This document shows, piece after piece, positions 9,430 through 17,634 of a DNA stretch of 64,000 nucleotides. The stretch is from Arsenicitalea aurantiaca (lineage in GTDB: Bacteria; Pseudomonadota; Alphaproteobacteria; Rhizobiales; Devosiaceae): contig NZ_RZNJ01000002.1 of NCBI RefSeq assembly GCF_003994485.1, forward strand, positions 247,255 to 311,254. Reading direction: 5' to 3'. Within the stretch, counting starts at the first letter, position 1. Every line of letters begins with the position of its first letter. The translations under genes and the position numbers were made by a program. Under the pieces are notes generated by a model, which worked only from the letters and a program-made list of their open reading frames with translations, did not search any database and was not told the DNA's origin.

Positions 9430-10622
9430 TGTGCCGACCTGCGCGCAGCCGCTTTCAGGACCAGATGCATGCCGATGCCCGCGATCAGCCCCCAGAAGGC
9501 GGCACCGATCCCGAGAATCGTGATGCCGGAGGCTGTGGTGACGAAGGTCAGGATTGCAGGCAGTCTGTCGGGTTCGCGCTCGAGGGCGTTCCCCATTGCC
9601 GAAGCGAGGCTCGAGAGCAGGGCAAGTCCCGCCACGGCCTGAATGAGCAGGGGGGGCGCCGCAGCGATGAGCGTAGCGGCAAGCCCGGCCGTCAGGCCAA
9701 AGGCGATATAGGTTGCGCCAGCGGTGACCGGCCCAACCCATCGCCGCGCAGGATCGGGGTGCGCTTCAGGCCCGGCCGTGATCGCAGCGGTGATGGCGGC
9801 GAGGTTGACGGTCTGCCCGCCGAGAAGCGCCGTGGCCCCGCTCGCCACGCCCGTCGCCACAAAATGGGGCGCCGGATCGATCGGATAGCCATTGGCGCGC
9901 ATGACCGCGATGCCGGGCAGATTCTGCGACGCCATGGTGATGACGAAGAGCGGCAGCGCGATTCGGACGATGGCGTCGAACGTGAAGATCGGCATGACCG
10001 GCGTCGCGAGGGGCTGGGTCAGGGTCCCAGTCGCGGGCAGCTCTGCGACTGTGAGGATGATGATAAGCGCGACGAGAACGGCAAGTGGCACGGCATATCG
10101 ACGCGCGAACACCAGCCCCAGAGCCCAGGCCGCGACGATCGGCAATGCCAGCACCGGCATCTCTGCAACGGCGTTCACGGGAGCAAGACAAAGCGTGAGG
10201 AGAATGCCGGCCAGCATGGCATTCGCAATGGGCCCCGGGATCGCGGCGACGGCCCGCGCGAAAGGCTTGAAGACGCCGGCGATCACGATCAGCAGCGCCG
10301 TGACGAGGAACGCCCCCGCAACCGCGCCGAAGCCCTCGGGCGGAGCGCCGACCGTCAGCAGGAAGGCAATGCCCGGTGTCGACCACGCAAAGCTCATCGG
10401 CAGGCGCGTGCGCCAGGCAATGACGATGTTGAGGACGCCGACGGCGGTACAGATCGCAAAGAGGCCCGAACCGGCCTGGGCAGGCGTCGCGCCGACGGCA
10501 CCCAGCGAAGCGAGCGCGAGCGTGAAGGTGCTGGCGTAACCAACGATAGCTGCGAGGAGCCCGGCAATTATGGGCTGGGCGAGCCCGGCGCCACGTCCGG
10601 CAGAAGGGGAGGAGGTCGTCAT
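9426..10622 (-). CDS. benE: BenE-family benzoate/aromatic transporter
   Basis: A 398-residue polytopic inner membrane protein with about 12 hydrophobic helices. It carries BenE features such as 'GSGLFAICTAVGVLN', 'PISFAWSTPG'-like 'PMSFAWSTPGIAFL', 'PGIAVMRANGYP' and 'LLGGQTVNLAAITAAI'. Known members import benzoate with protons. Nothing for benzoate breakdown lies nearby, so the real substrate is uncertain. It is the last host gene before the prophage and overlaps mobA by four bases. Confidence 0.9.
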   Translation of the reverse strand: MTTSSPSAGRGAGLAQPIIAGLLAAIVGYASTFTLALASLGAVGATPAQAGSGLFAICTAVGVLNIVIAWRTRLPMSFAWSTPGIAFLLTVGAPPEGFGAVAGAFLVTALLIVIAGVFKPFARAVAAIPGPIANAMLAGILLTLCLAPVNAVAEMPVLALPIVAAWALGLVFARRYAVPLAVLVALIIILTVAELPATGTLTQPLATPVMPIFTFDAIVRIALPLFVITMASQNLPGIAVMRANGYPIDPAPHFVATGVASGATALLGGQTVNLAAITAAITAGPEAHPDPARRWVGPVTAGATYIAFGLTAGLAATLIAAAPPLLIQAVAGLALLSSLASAMGNALEREPDRLPAILTFVTTASGITILGIGAAFWGLIAGIGMHLVLKAAARRSAQ

Positions 10623-10790
10623 CTACTATCCTGAACGCCCGCTAGTGCCGGCGCTGGCCGCTCGCCCGATTGCGAACGCCCCGCCCAATTAGCCGCAGAG
10701 TTTAGCGCAGGACAAGCCGGGCGAGGCTGATGACGGGCTTGGTCGGATGTTTGAGCGTGTGGCGATGCGAAATCGCCCAGACCGATGCAA

Positions 10791-10836
10791 TGGAGGCCAC
10801 GTCCGGAATCGAACCGGAATACACGGATTTGCAATC
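10791..10836 (-). repeat. attL: displaced 3' part of tRNA-Cys
   Basis: Forty-six bases identical to 49943-49988, covering the tRNA 3' end (CCA, acceptor strand, T arm, variable region) into the anticodon loop. The match ends at GCAATC, where this copy goes on TGACC and the intact tRNA goes on CGCTG. It is the old tRNA end pushed away when the phage supplied a replacement. Confidence 0.93.
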
Positions 10837-10872
10837 TGACCTATGCCACTGTAATTGCTGTTGAAAATCATA

Positions 10873-10893
10873 TCATGTTGCACCCATGTCGCA
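10873..10893 (+). promoter_or_regulatory. putative integrase arm-type binding sites, left end
   Basis: Two 10-bp repeats in tandem, TCATGTTGCA (10873) and CCATGTCGCA (10884), 11 bases start to start, between the att core and the end of the integrase gene. The same motif recurs four times just inside the right end (49793-49885). Placement on both sides of the cores matches arm sites of lambda-type integrases; binding itself is inferred. Confidence 0.6.
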
Positions 10894-10894
10894 G

Positions 10895-12091
10895 TCAGCC
10901 CAGCAGAGCCATCTCGGCGGCAGCGAGTTCCTCGGCGTCGTCGCCCCGCGGGAAGAGGTGGCCATAGGTGTCCATGGTCATCGTAATCGACGAGTGGCCG
11001 AGCCTTTCCTGCACCACCTTTGAGGGCAGCTCGAGCCCGCCATCGGCACGACGATTAATGCACCAGCTCGCGTAGAAATGACGGAGCGAGTGAAGCCCGG
11101 AATATTTTGCGGCGAGCACCGGCCGGCCCTTGGCATCGACCTCTCCTGTCTCGACCGTTACCCCGGCGCGAATCTGGGCAGGCCCGAAGCCCAGCCGCAC
11201 GATCGGCTGATGTGCCTCCGGCTGGCCCTTCAGGTTAGGAAACACGAGCCCAGCCTCGCTCTTCGTCACTGCCAGTTTCCACTCCTTGAGCGTGTTCACC
11301 ACGATCGGCGGCATCGGCACCTCGCGCTCGCCCGATTCTGACTTGGGCTTGCCGATCGCCTTGAACCTGTCGGCCCTCTGGCGAACGTGGATAATGCGCT
11401 TATCGACATCGACGTTGGCCCAGGTCAGCCCCCGCAGCTCCGATGCCCGCAGGCCAGTGAAGATCGCCGTCAGCAGCAACGGGCGCCAGCGGCCCTCTAG
11501 CGCCCCGACAATGGCGCGGATCTCGGTTGGCGTGGGTATGTCTACTCCGACTCGCAGCTTGCCCTTGGCGCGCTTCTGCGCCCGGCTGTCGCTCGTGCCG
11601 CGCCGGCCGCGCATGTCGCGCACCACGTTCCTCGCAACGAGCCCGCGCTCCTGCGCGTCTGCCAGCAGCGAGCCCAGGCTCACGAGCACCTTGCGAACCA
11701 TGGATGGCGACCGACCCTCGTCGGCGAGCATCTCCTCGAATTGACGCAGCGCCGGCACCGAGAGGGCGGTCAACTTGGTGGAGCCGATGAAGGGCTTGAT
11801 GTGGAGTTCGACGTGTTGGCGGTACTGCTCGACTGTGGTCCGCTCGCGTCCGGCACGTTCGCGCGCGGCTATCCACAACTTGGCGGCGGCGGAGATCGTA
11901 ACGCTCGCGCTGTCGGCGACATGGGTGCCCTCGCGCACCTCGACGTGGGCGGTGGCGGCGAAAGCGTCCGCTTCCTTCTTCAGCCGGAACGACTTCTGTC
12001 GACGGGTGCCTTGGGCATCGCTATAGTCGACAACCCAGGCCTCGCGGGCCTTGCCTGCATGTGTCTGCCAAGCGCGTTTCCGGACACTCAT
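10895..12091 (-). CDS. int: phage tyrosine integrase
   Basis: A 398-residue site-specific recombinase. The first 60 residues are a basic beta-rich arm-binding-type domain ('WVVDYSDAQGTRRQKSF'). Next come the core-binding SAM-like domain (about 65-155) and the catalytic domain with R215 ('TGLRASELRGL'), the H334-xx-R337 box ('HSLRHF'), H366 ('LGHSS') and the nucleophile Y376 ('DTYGHL'). All catalytic residues are present. It sits 58 bases from attL. Its start overlaps the stop of the HTH gene upstream by four bases, so excisionase-like protein and integrase are probably one transcript. Confidence 0.97.
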   Translation of the reverse strand: MSVRKRAWQTHAGKAREAWVVDYSDAQGTRRQKSFRLKKEADAFAATAHVEVREGTHVADSASVTISAAAKLWIAARERAGRERTTVEQYRQHVELHIKPFIGSTKLTALSVPALRQFEEMLADEGRSPSMVRKVLVSLGSLLADAQERGLVARNVVRDMRGRRGTSDSRAQKRAKGKLRVGVDIPTPTEIRAIVGALEGRWRPLLLTAIFTGLRASELRGLTWANVDVDKRIIHVRQRADRFKAIGKPKSESGEREVPMPPIVVNTLKEWKLAVTKSEAGLVFPNLKGQPEAHQPIVRLGFGPAQIRAGVTVETGEVDAKGRPVLAAKYSGLHSLRHFYASWCINRRADGGLELPSKVVQERLGHSSITMTMDTYGHLFPRGDDAEELAAAEMALLG

Positions 12092-12414
12092 TTTTTGCCT
12101 GCCGTTCTTTTGGCGACCAATCTAGCCCTGATTTCCTCCAAGCTGCTGGCTCCCGTGCTGGCGCCTCTTAGGGAGAAACCTCGGGAGGCGGGCCTTGAGG
12201 TGGGGAAGACCTCCTGCAACACGACTTTTCTCCGTGACTTGAAGTCTTCCACTTCCGAGGGCTCGTAGCGATACCTGGGCCGGGCGCCGAGAAGACTGAT
12301 ATTGATCGCTGCGATCGACCCCTCAGCAGTTAGAGAACGTAGATGCCGCTCGCTCAGAGACAGCATGTCCGCGACCTCGGCAGGCGTCAGAAGCTTCTCT
12401 ATATCCCCTGGCAT
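12088..12414 (-). CDS. excisionase-like helix-turn-helix protein
   Basis: A 108-residue protein starting with a MerR/excisionase-type HTH ('LLTPAEVADMLSLSERHLRSLTAEG') followed by 'RPRYRYEPSEVEDFKSRRK', the wing seen in HTH_17 proteins. The C-terminal third is basic and low complexity. The ATG at 12414 has GAGGTG just before it; a TTG seven codons upstream is possible. Overlap with int and the fold suggest a directionality factor for excision. It could instead regulate int. Confidence 0.75.
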   Translation of the reverse strand: MPGDIEKLLTPAEVADMLSLSERHLRSLTAEGSIAAINISLLGARPRYRYEPSEVEDFKSRRKVVLQEVFPTSRPASRGFSLRGASTGASSLEEIRARLVAKRTAGKK

Positions 12415-12538
12415 CACCTCAAACCCGGCGACCAAAAGCTTTTGAGCCGGCGCATGCCCCTGGCGTCGAGATCGTCGACCACCCCGGCCGATTTCTTGGT
12501 ACCGCCCTTGTCAGTCCCCGTCCGCATGCGCACGCTCA

Positions 12539-13420
12539 CTAGCTTGCCATGCGGATTGAGTTGATGGGAAGATCGGCAGGGACCGCTACCTTCTCGGTCC
12601 TAATCCAGTCGCGTCGCCTAAGCTCATCAAGCAGAAATTTCATCGCAAATTCAGTCCGATCATCGACTGCGTCGGACAAATCACGACCAAGCTGCGTCTT
12701 CAAGTCGACGCCTGGTTCGCCGACGATCCCCCTCTTCTCTGCCTGCATGCGATGGATAACAGCGCGCACATCAGCCTCAAGAGGCGCATCTACATGTGCT
12801 TCTACTTGGGGCGGGGTGATCGGCAAACCTTCCGCTCGGCGAGCTCGATATGTCTCAACGAGGCTCCACCACTCTTCTTCGCGAGCGTCATTTGAAGCCG
12901 GCTGCGCGTCGAAGACGCGAGCTTCGATATTCTGTATTTCGAAGCCGGCTGCGCGTCCCAACTCGGCCATATGCAGCATGATTTCCTGCCATGAGAGGGG
13001 CATGCCGTTGGCGTCCAGCGCGACGTAGAGCACATTTGGTCTACTACCCGGAGCGCCTGCACTGCGGCGAGCCGACTCGAGCAGATCCGCCTTCATTCGT
13101 TCGATTGATGCACGGTCCGCTCTAAGCTTCTCCCGATCGATCTCAACGCCCCAGGCGTATTCCAGGCGGCCCTCCAAATTTCGGATCTCGGCTTTCGCGG
13201 CTGCTAGCTCTCCCCTAAGGCGCTCGATCTCTTCTTCGGCAGAAAGTGAAAACTCGAGCCGAGCAACAATCTCCGAATTCATGCTCCGGTTGTTGCCCCT
13301 AGCCGCGTTTTCCACCGTCGCCTTGAGTTCCGGCTGCATCCGCAGTCCGAACGGCGTGATGTTCGTCGTCAGCTTCCGCCCGTCGTCCGCCAATTTGTCG
13401 CTCCCTGTGGATAGCATCAT
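12539..13420 (-). CDS. Arc-type ribbon-helix-helix regulator with coiled coil and C-terminal domain
   Basis: About 293 residues. The N-terminal part ('ITPFGLRMQPELKATVENAA' then 'RSMNSEIVARLE') is an Arc/Mnt-type RHH DNA-binding domain. A coiled coil follows ('EEEIERLRGELAAAKAEIRNLEGRLEY', further helix to about residue 125), then a C-terminal region I do not recognise. Starts are uncertain: ATG at 13420, a TTG at 13393 with a good AGGGAG in front, or TTG at 13456. It diverges from a second RHH gene that shares the RSMNSEIV helix. Together they occupy the place of a CI/Cro switch, so a role in lysogeny control is likely but inferred. Confidence 0.8.
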   Translation of the reverse strand: MMLSTGSDKLADDGRKLTTNITPFGLRMQPELKATVENAARGNNRSMNSEIVARLEFSLSAEEEIERLRGELAAAKAEIRNLEGRLEYAWGVEIDREKLRADRASIERMKADLLESARRSAGAPGSRPNVLYVALDANGMPLSWQEIMLHMAELGRAAGFEIQNIEARVFDAQPASNDAREEEWWSLVETYRARRAEGLPITPPQVEAHVDAPLEADVRAVIHRMQAEKRGIVGEPGVDLKTQLGRDLSDAVDDRTEFAMKFLLDELRRRDWIRTEKVAVPADLPINSIRMAS

Positions 13421-13506
13421 TATGCAGTCATCACCGCTTGACCGCAATCGCGACAATCTGTAGCTATTAAATAAATGGCGTCATTTTGAAGTCAGAAGGA
13501 GGTGAG

Positions 13507-13737
13507 ATGGCCGATGCCGACCCAATTACTGTGCGTGTCCCCGGGGGCATGCGCGACCGCATCCGCGAGCGGGCGCGAGCGAACCGTCGATCGATGAATT
13601 CGGAGATCGTCCACTACCTCGATCGCGCTCTTGAAGCCGAGAAAAACGAAGGCCCGGCCGAGGGTGCAACCTCGCCGAGCCATGGTTCCAGCAATCCCCC
13701 CTGTAAGGACATCGCAGATGAACAGCGTACTGAATAG
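13507..13737 (+). CDS. small Arc-type ribbon-helix-helix protein
   Basis: A 76-residue protein with an RHH fold: strand 'PITVRVPGGM', helix A 'RDRIRERARANR', and helix B 'RSMNSEIVHYLDRAL'. The tail is hydrophilic. The ATG at 13507 is chosen because AAGGAGGTGAG lies directly before it, one of the strongest ribosome sites in the prophage. It is the first gene of the rightward early operon and diverges from the long RHH protein, suggesting a Cro- or Arc-like role in controlling the early promoter. Confidence 0.8.
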   Translation: MADADPITVRVPGGMRDRIRERARANRRSMNSEIVHYLDRALEAEKNEGPAEGATSPSHGSSNPPCKDIADEQRTE

Positions 13738-14152
13738 CACCTGGCCTATGGGCGAGGCAAGCAGTGGCGTCGAACTGACAGCCAAGGGGCTGGCTTATGC
13801 CGAGCGCCATCTCGCCACCCGCGTCCGGCTCGAGCGCATCGTCGAGACCGCGCTCACCATGCTCGACGAGATCGACGGCGATCCCGACCTAGAGCCTTAC
13901 CTCGCTGGCTTCGACGACGCCACCGACGACCGCGAAGGCAGCACGGACAACGACGAGTGCGATGGCGGTGTTGATACCGAGCCGAGCCTCGGCTGGACTG
14001 AGATCGAGGGCGCTTTCGGCTGCGCCCCTACTGGGCTCGAGATTGATGTCGAGCACGATATTCTAAGCGAGCCGCACGACGACTACGACCAGGATCTCGA
14101 GCCTGACCATGATGGGCCCGGAGTGCCTTGGGGTGGGGGGCATCACCTATGA
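13718..14152 (+). CDS. acidic hypothetical protein
   Basis: About 144 residues, not recognised. The first 60 residues are helical ('LTAKGLAYAERHLATRVRLERIVETAL'); the rest is very acidic with many Asp and Glu and ends in 'GPGVPWGGGHHL'. The ATG at 13718 overlaps the previous gene by 20 bases with AAGGAC upstream. The gene end overlaps the next start, typical of the compact early operon. Confidence 0.65.
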   Translation: MNSVLNSTWPMGEASSGVELTAKGLAYAERHLATRVRLERIVETALTMLDEIDGDPDLEPYLAGFDDATDDREGSTDNDECDGGVDTEPSLGWTEIEGAFGCAPTGLEIDVEHDILSEPHDDYDQDLEPDHDGPGVPWGGGHHL

Positions 14153-14412
14153 GACGCGCCCAAGAGATAGGCCCGCGTATCAGCGCGGCCACCACTGCAG
14201 CCTACTCCGTCCATGCCCAGCTCCACCTGGCTGTCATCGGCGCTGCCGAGTTGTCCAACTCGCTCCGCATTGGCGATGCAGTCACCTCCGAGATCGTGGA
14301 ACTGGCGGCGACCTTGGATCGTGCGATCGAAGCAATCCGCAAGGTCCATGCCACCGAGTTGGACGTGCTGTCTGACGTCGAGTGCGACTATGCGCAGGAG
14401 AGTGGCAAATGA
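14149..14412 (+). CDS. small hypothetical protein of early operon
   Basis: 87 residues, helical ('AAYSVHAQLHLAVIGAAELSNSL', 'VELAATLDRAIEAIRKVHA'), with no family recognised. ATGA overlaps join it to the genes on either side, which supports the start at 14149 and real translation. Confidence 0.7.
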   Translation: MRRAQEIGPRISAATTAAYSVHAQLHLAVIGAAELSNSLRIGDAVTSEIVELAATLDRAIEAIRKVHATELDVLSDVECDYAQESGK

Positions 14413-14588
14413 CCGACACCCTCGATCTGCTCTGGGGCGCCGAAGCTATCGCTGCGTTCCTCGGCCGCACCAAGCGCTCGGTTTTCCACATGCTCGAAAA
14501 AAACGAGATCCCCGCCCGCAAAGTCTCAGGGCGCTGGGTCGCCAGCAAGCGGGCACTCATCGCCTACTTCGAGGAGACCGCAGCATGA
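14409..14588 (+). CDS. HTH_17-type DNA-binding protein
   Basis: A 59-residue protein that is almost entirely a winged HTH of the excisionase/MerR type: 'WGAEAIAAFLGRTKRSVFHMLE' then 'IPARKVSGRWVASKRALIAYF'. Such tiny proteins act as excisionases or operon regulators. Start and stop overlap both neighbours by four bases. It is a second candidate for the directionality factor, though far from int. Confidence 0.75.
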   Translation: MTDTLDLLWGAEAIAAFLGRTKRSVFHMLEKNEIPARKVSGRWVASKRALIAYFEETAA

Positions 14589-14704
14589 GGGCTCTCCGCA
14601 TCCTCTACTGGCACTATCTGCTTTGGCGCATCCGCTACCATCGCGATCGGCTCGACAACCTGCTCACGCACCTTGAGGAACTAGCCGCGGGGTGGCGCGC
14701 ATGA
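14585..14704 (+). CDS. 39-residue basic/aromatic peptide
   Basis: A very short reading frame locked between neighbours by ATGA overlaps on both sides. The peptide is 'MRALRILYWHYLLWRIRYHR' followed by an amphipathic leucine-rich helix; it has many Arg, Trp and Tyr residues. No family recognised. The double overlap is the main evidence that it is translated. Confidence 0.6.
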   Translation: MRALRILYWHYLLWRIRYHRDRLDNLLTHLEELAAGWRA

Positions 14705-15705
14705 CAGGAGTCGCCCCCATCAACTTCGCCATCCCTGATCGCGGCCGGAAGGTCGAGATGATCTATGTCGAGAACATCACTGTCGGGCAGCGGCAGCGGG
14801 CTCTCAGCGAAAGCGGCGTGGCCACGCTCACTACCTCGATGGAAAGCATCGGCCTCCGCACGCCGATCTCGGTCGCGGTGCGAGATGACGGTCAGGAGAT
14901 CGTCCTTCTTACCGGCGCTCACCGGCTTGAAGCCGCTCGTCGGCTCGGCTGGGAAAAGATCGAATGCATCGTCTACTACGATGGCGACGAGATCGACGCC
15001 CAGCTTTGGGAGATTGCGGAGAACCTGCACCGGTCCGGGCTGACCAAAGAGCAGCGCGACGAGCATATCCGGCGATATGCATCCCTTTTGGCCGCACGTA
15101 AAAGTAAACCCACGCAATTTGCGTGGGTTTTGGAGAAGGGCGGGCGCGGGAAGACAAGCGTAGCTACTCAGGTCGCCAAGGAGACAGGCATCAGTGCGGA
15201 CACCGTGCGGCGCGCTCTCAATCCCGATCGCATCGCTGCGGAAAAAGCCCGACGTGAAGCCGAGAAGGCCGAAGAACGTGCCGAGGCCGAGCAACGTGCT
15301 GCCGAGGTCACGGCTGGTTTGCCTGAAGAAACCCGCCAGATGATTGAACAGCAGAAGGCCAGGCGCGAGGCCGCGAAGGCCTCTGCCGACATCGACCAGA
15401 TGCTCGCCGAGTTGGAGGAGTTGCGTGAGGCCAATACGGCGCTCGAGCAGGAGAATGCCGAGCTGAAGGCCGAGGTCGGCAAGTTCGCCAGCATGAAGGT
15501 GCTTTTCGACAAAGGCGGCTACGAGGCGGTCATCGCGGCGAAGGACGAAGAGATCCGCGTTCTCGAAACCCGCGTCTACCGGGAGAGCGAGGACAAGGCC
15601 TCCTGGGCTCGATCGTCGAACTACTGGAAAGAGGAAGCCCGCAAGCTCGGCTGGACAAAGGACGAGATCATTGCCGTGACGGAGGAGGACATGCGCAATG
15701 TCTGA
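14701..15705 (+). CDS. ParB/Srx-fold N-terminal domain protein
   Basis: 334 residues. Residues about 20-110 form a ParB-like nuclease/CTPase domain with 'LLTGAHRLEAARRLGW' (box II type). An HTH follows near 150-180 ('TSVATQVAKETGISADTVRRAL'), then a long Glu/Ala-rich coiled coil (about 185-290). No ParA partner exists in the prophage, so this is more likely a replication or transcription factor of the kind common in alphaproteobacterial phages than a true partition protein. A strong hairpin lies inside the gene at 15106-15130, in the linker between domains. Confidence 0.9.
   Translation: MTGVAPINFAIPDRGRKVEMIYVENITVGQRQRALSESGVATLTTSMESIGLRTPISVAVRDDGQEIVLLTGAHRLEAARRLGWEKIECIVYYDGDEIDAQLWEIAENLHRSGLTKEQRDEHIRRYASLLAARKSKPTQFAWVLEKGGRGKTSVATQVAKETGISADTVRRALNPDRIAAEKARREAEKAEERAEAEQRAAEVTAGLPEETRQMIEQQKARREAAKASADIDQMLAELEELREANTALEQENAELKAEVGKFASMKVLFDKGGYEAVIAAKDEEIRVLETRVYRESEDKASWARSSNYWKEEARKLGWTKDEIIAVTEEDMRNV
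15106..15130. promoter_or_regulatory. perfect 12-bp inverted repeat inside the ParB-like gene
   Basis: Arms AAACCCACGCAA and TTGCGTGGGTTT are separated by one base. As RNA it is a 10-bp GC-rich stem with an AAUUU loop and U-tract, the shape of an intrinsic terminator on either strand. It lies in frame, coding the peptide around 'KPTQFAWV'. It could be a ParB-type operator, an attenuator or a remnant insertion. Confidence 0.6.
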
Positions 15706-16054
15706 TCCAGCACGCATTGTCGATCGCATACGGGATCTCGGCGGCAACATCGTTCTGCACGGTGATGGGCTCAGGCTCGTGAACAGCGCGAAGCTACCGA
15801 AGGAAGCCCTCGGGTTCGTCAGACAGCACCGCAGGGCCATCATGCAGTTTCTGCTTGAAGAACAGCAGGACGAGATGGATGAGCGGGCTGCCATCATCGA
15901 GTTCGACGGCGGCGCGCCTCGCCAGTGGGCTCAGCAGTTTGCCAAAATCCTCATCGCCCAGAAGCCTGCCGACGTCGACGAGCTCGACTGGTCCTGGTTC
16001 ATCACGACCTGCGGCCGGATCATCGATGAGGCACCGGGGAGGAGAGCCGCTTGA
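15698..16054 (+). CDS. hypothetical protein, TubC docking-domain-like N-terminus
   Basis: 118 residues. The first 55 ('ARIVDRIRDLGGNIVLHGDGLRL' then 'LPKEALGFVRQHRRAIMQFL') resemble the small TubC-N-like fold often found next to phage primases and helicases. The remainder is acidic and helical with two Trp residues. It overlaps the ParB-like gene by eight bases and the helicase start by four, so it belongs to the replication operon. The similarity is my recollection of the pattern; function is unknown. Confidence 0.7.
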   Translation: MSDPARIVDRIRDLGGNIVLHGDGLRLVNSAKLPKEALGFVRQHRRAIMQFLLEEQQDEMDERAAIIEFDGGAPRQWAQQFAKILIAQKPADVDELDWSWFITTCGRIIDEAPGRRAA

Positions 16055-17634
16055 GCGTTCCTGTCGTCCCGAGCCAGATCGTGCTTCGTGACTACCAGCT
16101 GGACGCCGAGGAGAAGCTGCGCGACGGGATGCGGCAGGCGATGCGCCGGCTGATCCTCGTGGCTCCTACTGCGTTCGGCAAGACCGAGGTCGCGGCGCAC
16201 ATCATCCAACAAGCCGTAGAGAAGGGCTCCACCGTCTGGTTCATCGTGGATCGGGTAAGCCTGATCGACCAGACGAGCGAGCGCTTCCATCGTTACGGCA
16301 TCGATCACGGCATCATCCAGGCGGATCATGCCGGCACTGCGCCAGAAAAACAGGTGCAGGTCGCCAGCGCGCAGACAATCGCGCGTCGTCACTTCTCGTC
16401 CCTGCCGGACCTGATCATCGTCGATGAAGCCCATTGCCAGTACAAGGCAGTGCTCGATCTCATCGCGCGCGCCGAGAACGCCAAGGTCATTGGACTTACC
16501 GCGACCCCGTTCACGGCGGGCATGGCCGAGAACTGGGATTTTGTCGTCAACGGCGCGACGGTGAACACGCTTCTTGCGATGGGCTTTCTGACGCCGCTCA
16601 GGATCAAGGCTTGCGTCACGCCGGACATGAAGGGCGCGAAGAAGTCGTTCACCGGCGAGTATGAGGACGAGGAGGCCGGCCAGCGCGGCATCACCATCAT
16701 TGGTGACGTCGTGCAGACCTGGGTGGCGCAGACCACTGCCCACTTCGGCGGCCCCGTAAAGACGATCGTCTTCTCGCCTTCTGTCAGGCACGGAGAGGAG
16801 TTGTGTCGTCAGTTTGCCGAGGCTGGGTTCAACTTCCAGCAGATCTCCTATCTCGACAAGTCCGACGAGGACCGCAAGGCGAAGATCGACGAGTTCCGGA
16901 AGCCCGACAGCGCCATTGATGGGTTGGTCTCGTGCGCGGTGCTGACCAAGGGTTTCGACGTGCCCGACGTCATGTGCGGGATCTCCTGCCGACCATACCG
17001 CAAGTCCTTCTCCTCGCACATCCAGGAGCTTGGCCGGGTGATGCGTATCGCGCCCGGCAAGCAGTTCGGCCTTTGGCTTGACCACTCCGGCAACAGCATC
17101 GCGTTCGCCGATGATACGGCGTGGCTTTACGAGTACGGCGTGGCCAGCCTGTCGGAGGCGCAGAAAAAGGACGCGGAGGTCAGGGAGCCGTCGGAGCAGA
17201 TCAAGGCTGAGCGCTTCTGCGGCGATTGTGGAATGCAGATGGAGCCCGGCGCCAGCACCTGCGCCTCCTGCGGGTGGGAGCGCCCGAAGCGCGGCGAGAT
17301 CCAGACGGTAGAAGGCGAGTTGATCGACCTCGAGATCAGCACGAAGAAGGCCTTTCAGCCTCGGAAGGGCCTGCGCGCGGCATGTCTCGAAAATCCGATG
17401 GCGGTCTGGAACGCCGCGCTAGCCTACTGCTTCTCGAACACTCGCCGCGGGCCCGACGCAGCTCGAAAATGGGCCTATGGCATCTGGGCCGGGATCTACC
17501 CGGGATCTCGTCTACCGTACGGCCTCTATGACGCCAGATACGATCCCACCGCTGTCAAAAGTGACGAATGGGGGCTGGTCGAGCGCGAGGTCGCCCGGTT
17601 CCGCAAGCAGCCTAAGCGGCGGGCAGCGGCATGA
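16051..17634 (+). CDS. SF2 DEAD/DEAH-box helicase
   Basis: 527 residues of the type III restriction/UvsW-like helicase group. Walker A is 'APTAFGKT' (38-45), Walker B DEAH at 125-128, motif III 'GLTATPF', and motif VI 'QELGRVMRIA'. After the two RecA folds a four-Cys zinc ribbon ('CGDCGMQM...CASCGWERP', about 390-410) precedes a helical tail. The TTG start at 16051 has GGGGAGGAG upstream and overlaps the prior stop. Likely the replicative or recombination helicase of the phage, acting with the two primase-type proteins downstream. Confidence 0.93.
   Translation: MSVPVVPSQIVLRDYQLDAEEKLRDGMRQAMRRLILVAPTAFGKTEVAAHIIQQAVEKGSTVWFIVDRVSLIDQTSERFHRYGIDHGIIQADHAGTAPEKQVQVASAQTIARRHFSSLPDLIIVDEAHCQYKAVLDLIARAENAKVIGLTATPFTAGMAENWDFVVNGATVNTLLAMGFLTPLRIKACVTPDMKGAKKSFTGEYEDEEAGQRGITIIGDVVQTWVAQTTAHFGGPVKTIVFSPSVRHGEELCRQFAEAGFNFQQISYLDKSDEDRKAKIDEFRKPDSAIDGLVSCAVLTKGFDVPDVMCGISCRPYRKSFSSHIQELGRVMRIAPGKQFGLWLDHSGNSIAFADDTAWLYEYGVASLSEAQKKDAEVREPSEQIKAERFCGDCGMQMEPGASTCASCGWERPKRGEIQTVEGELIDLEISTKKAFQPRKGLRAACLENPMAVWNAALAYCFSNTRRGPDAARKWAYGIWAGIYPGSRLPYGLYDARYDPTAVKSDEWGLVEREVARFRKQPKRRAAA

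Noticed and set aside
13438-13470. A sigma-70 promoter TTGACC...TATTAA for the early operon
   Set aside because: The -35-like element is good but the spacing to the only AT-rich -10 candidate is about 21 bases, so I do not annotate it.
14701-15705. A plasmid-type partition system based on the ParB-like gene
   Set aside because: No ParA gene or cluster of parS-like sites was seen, and the element is chromosomally integrated with an intact integrase system.
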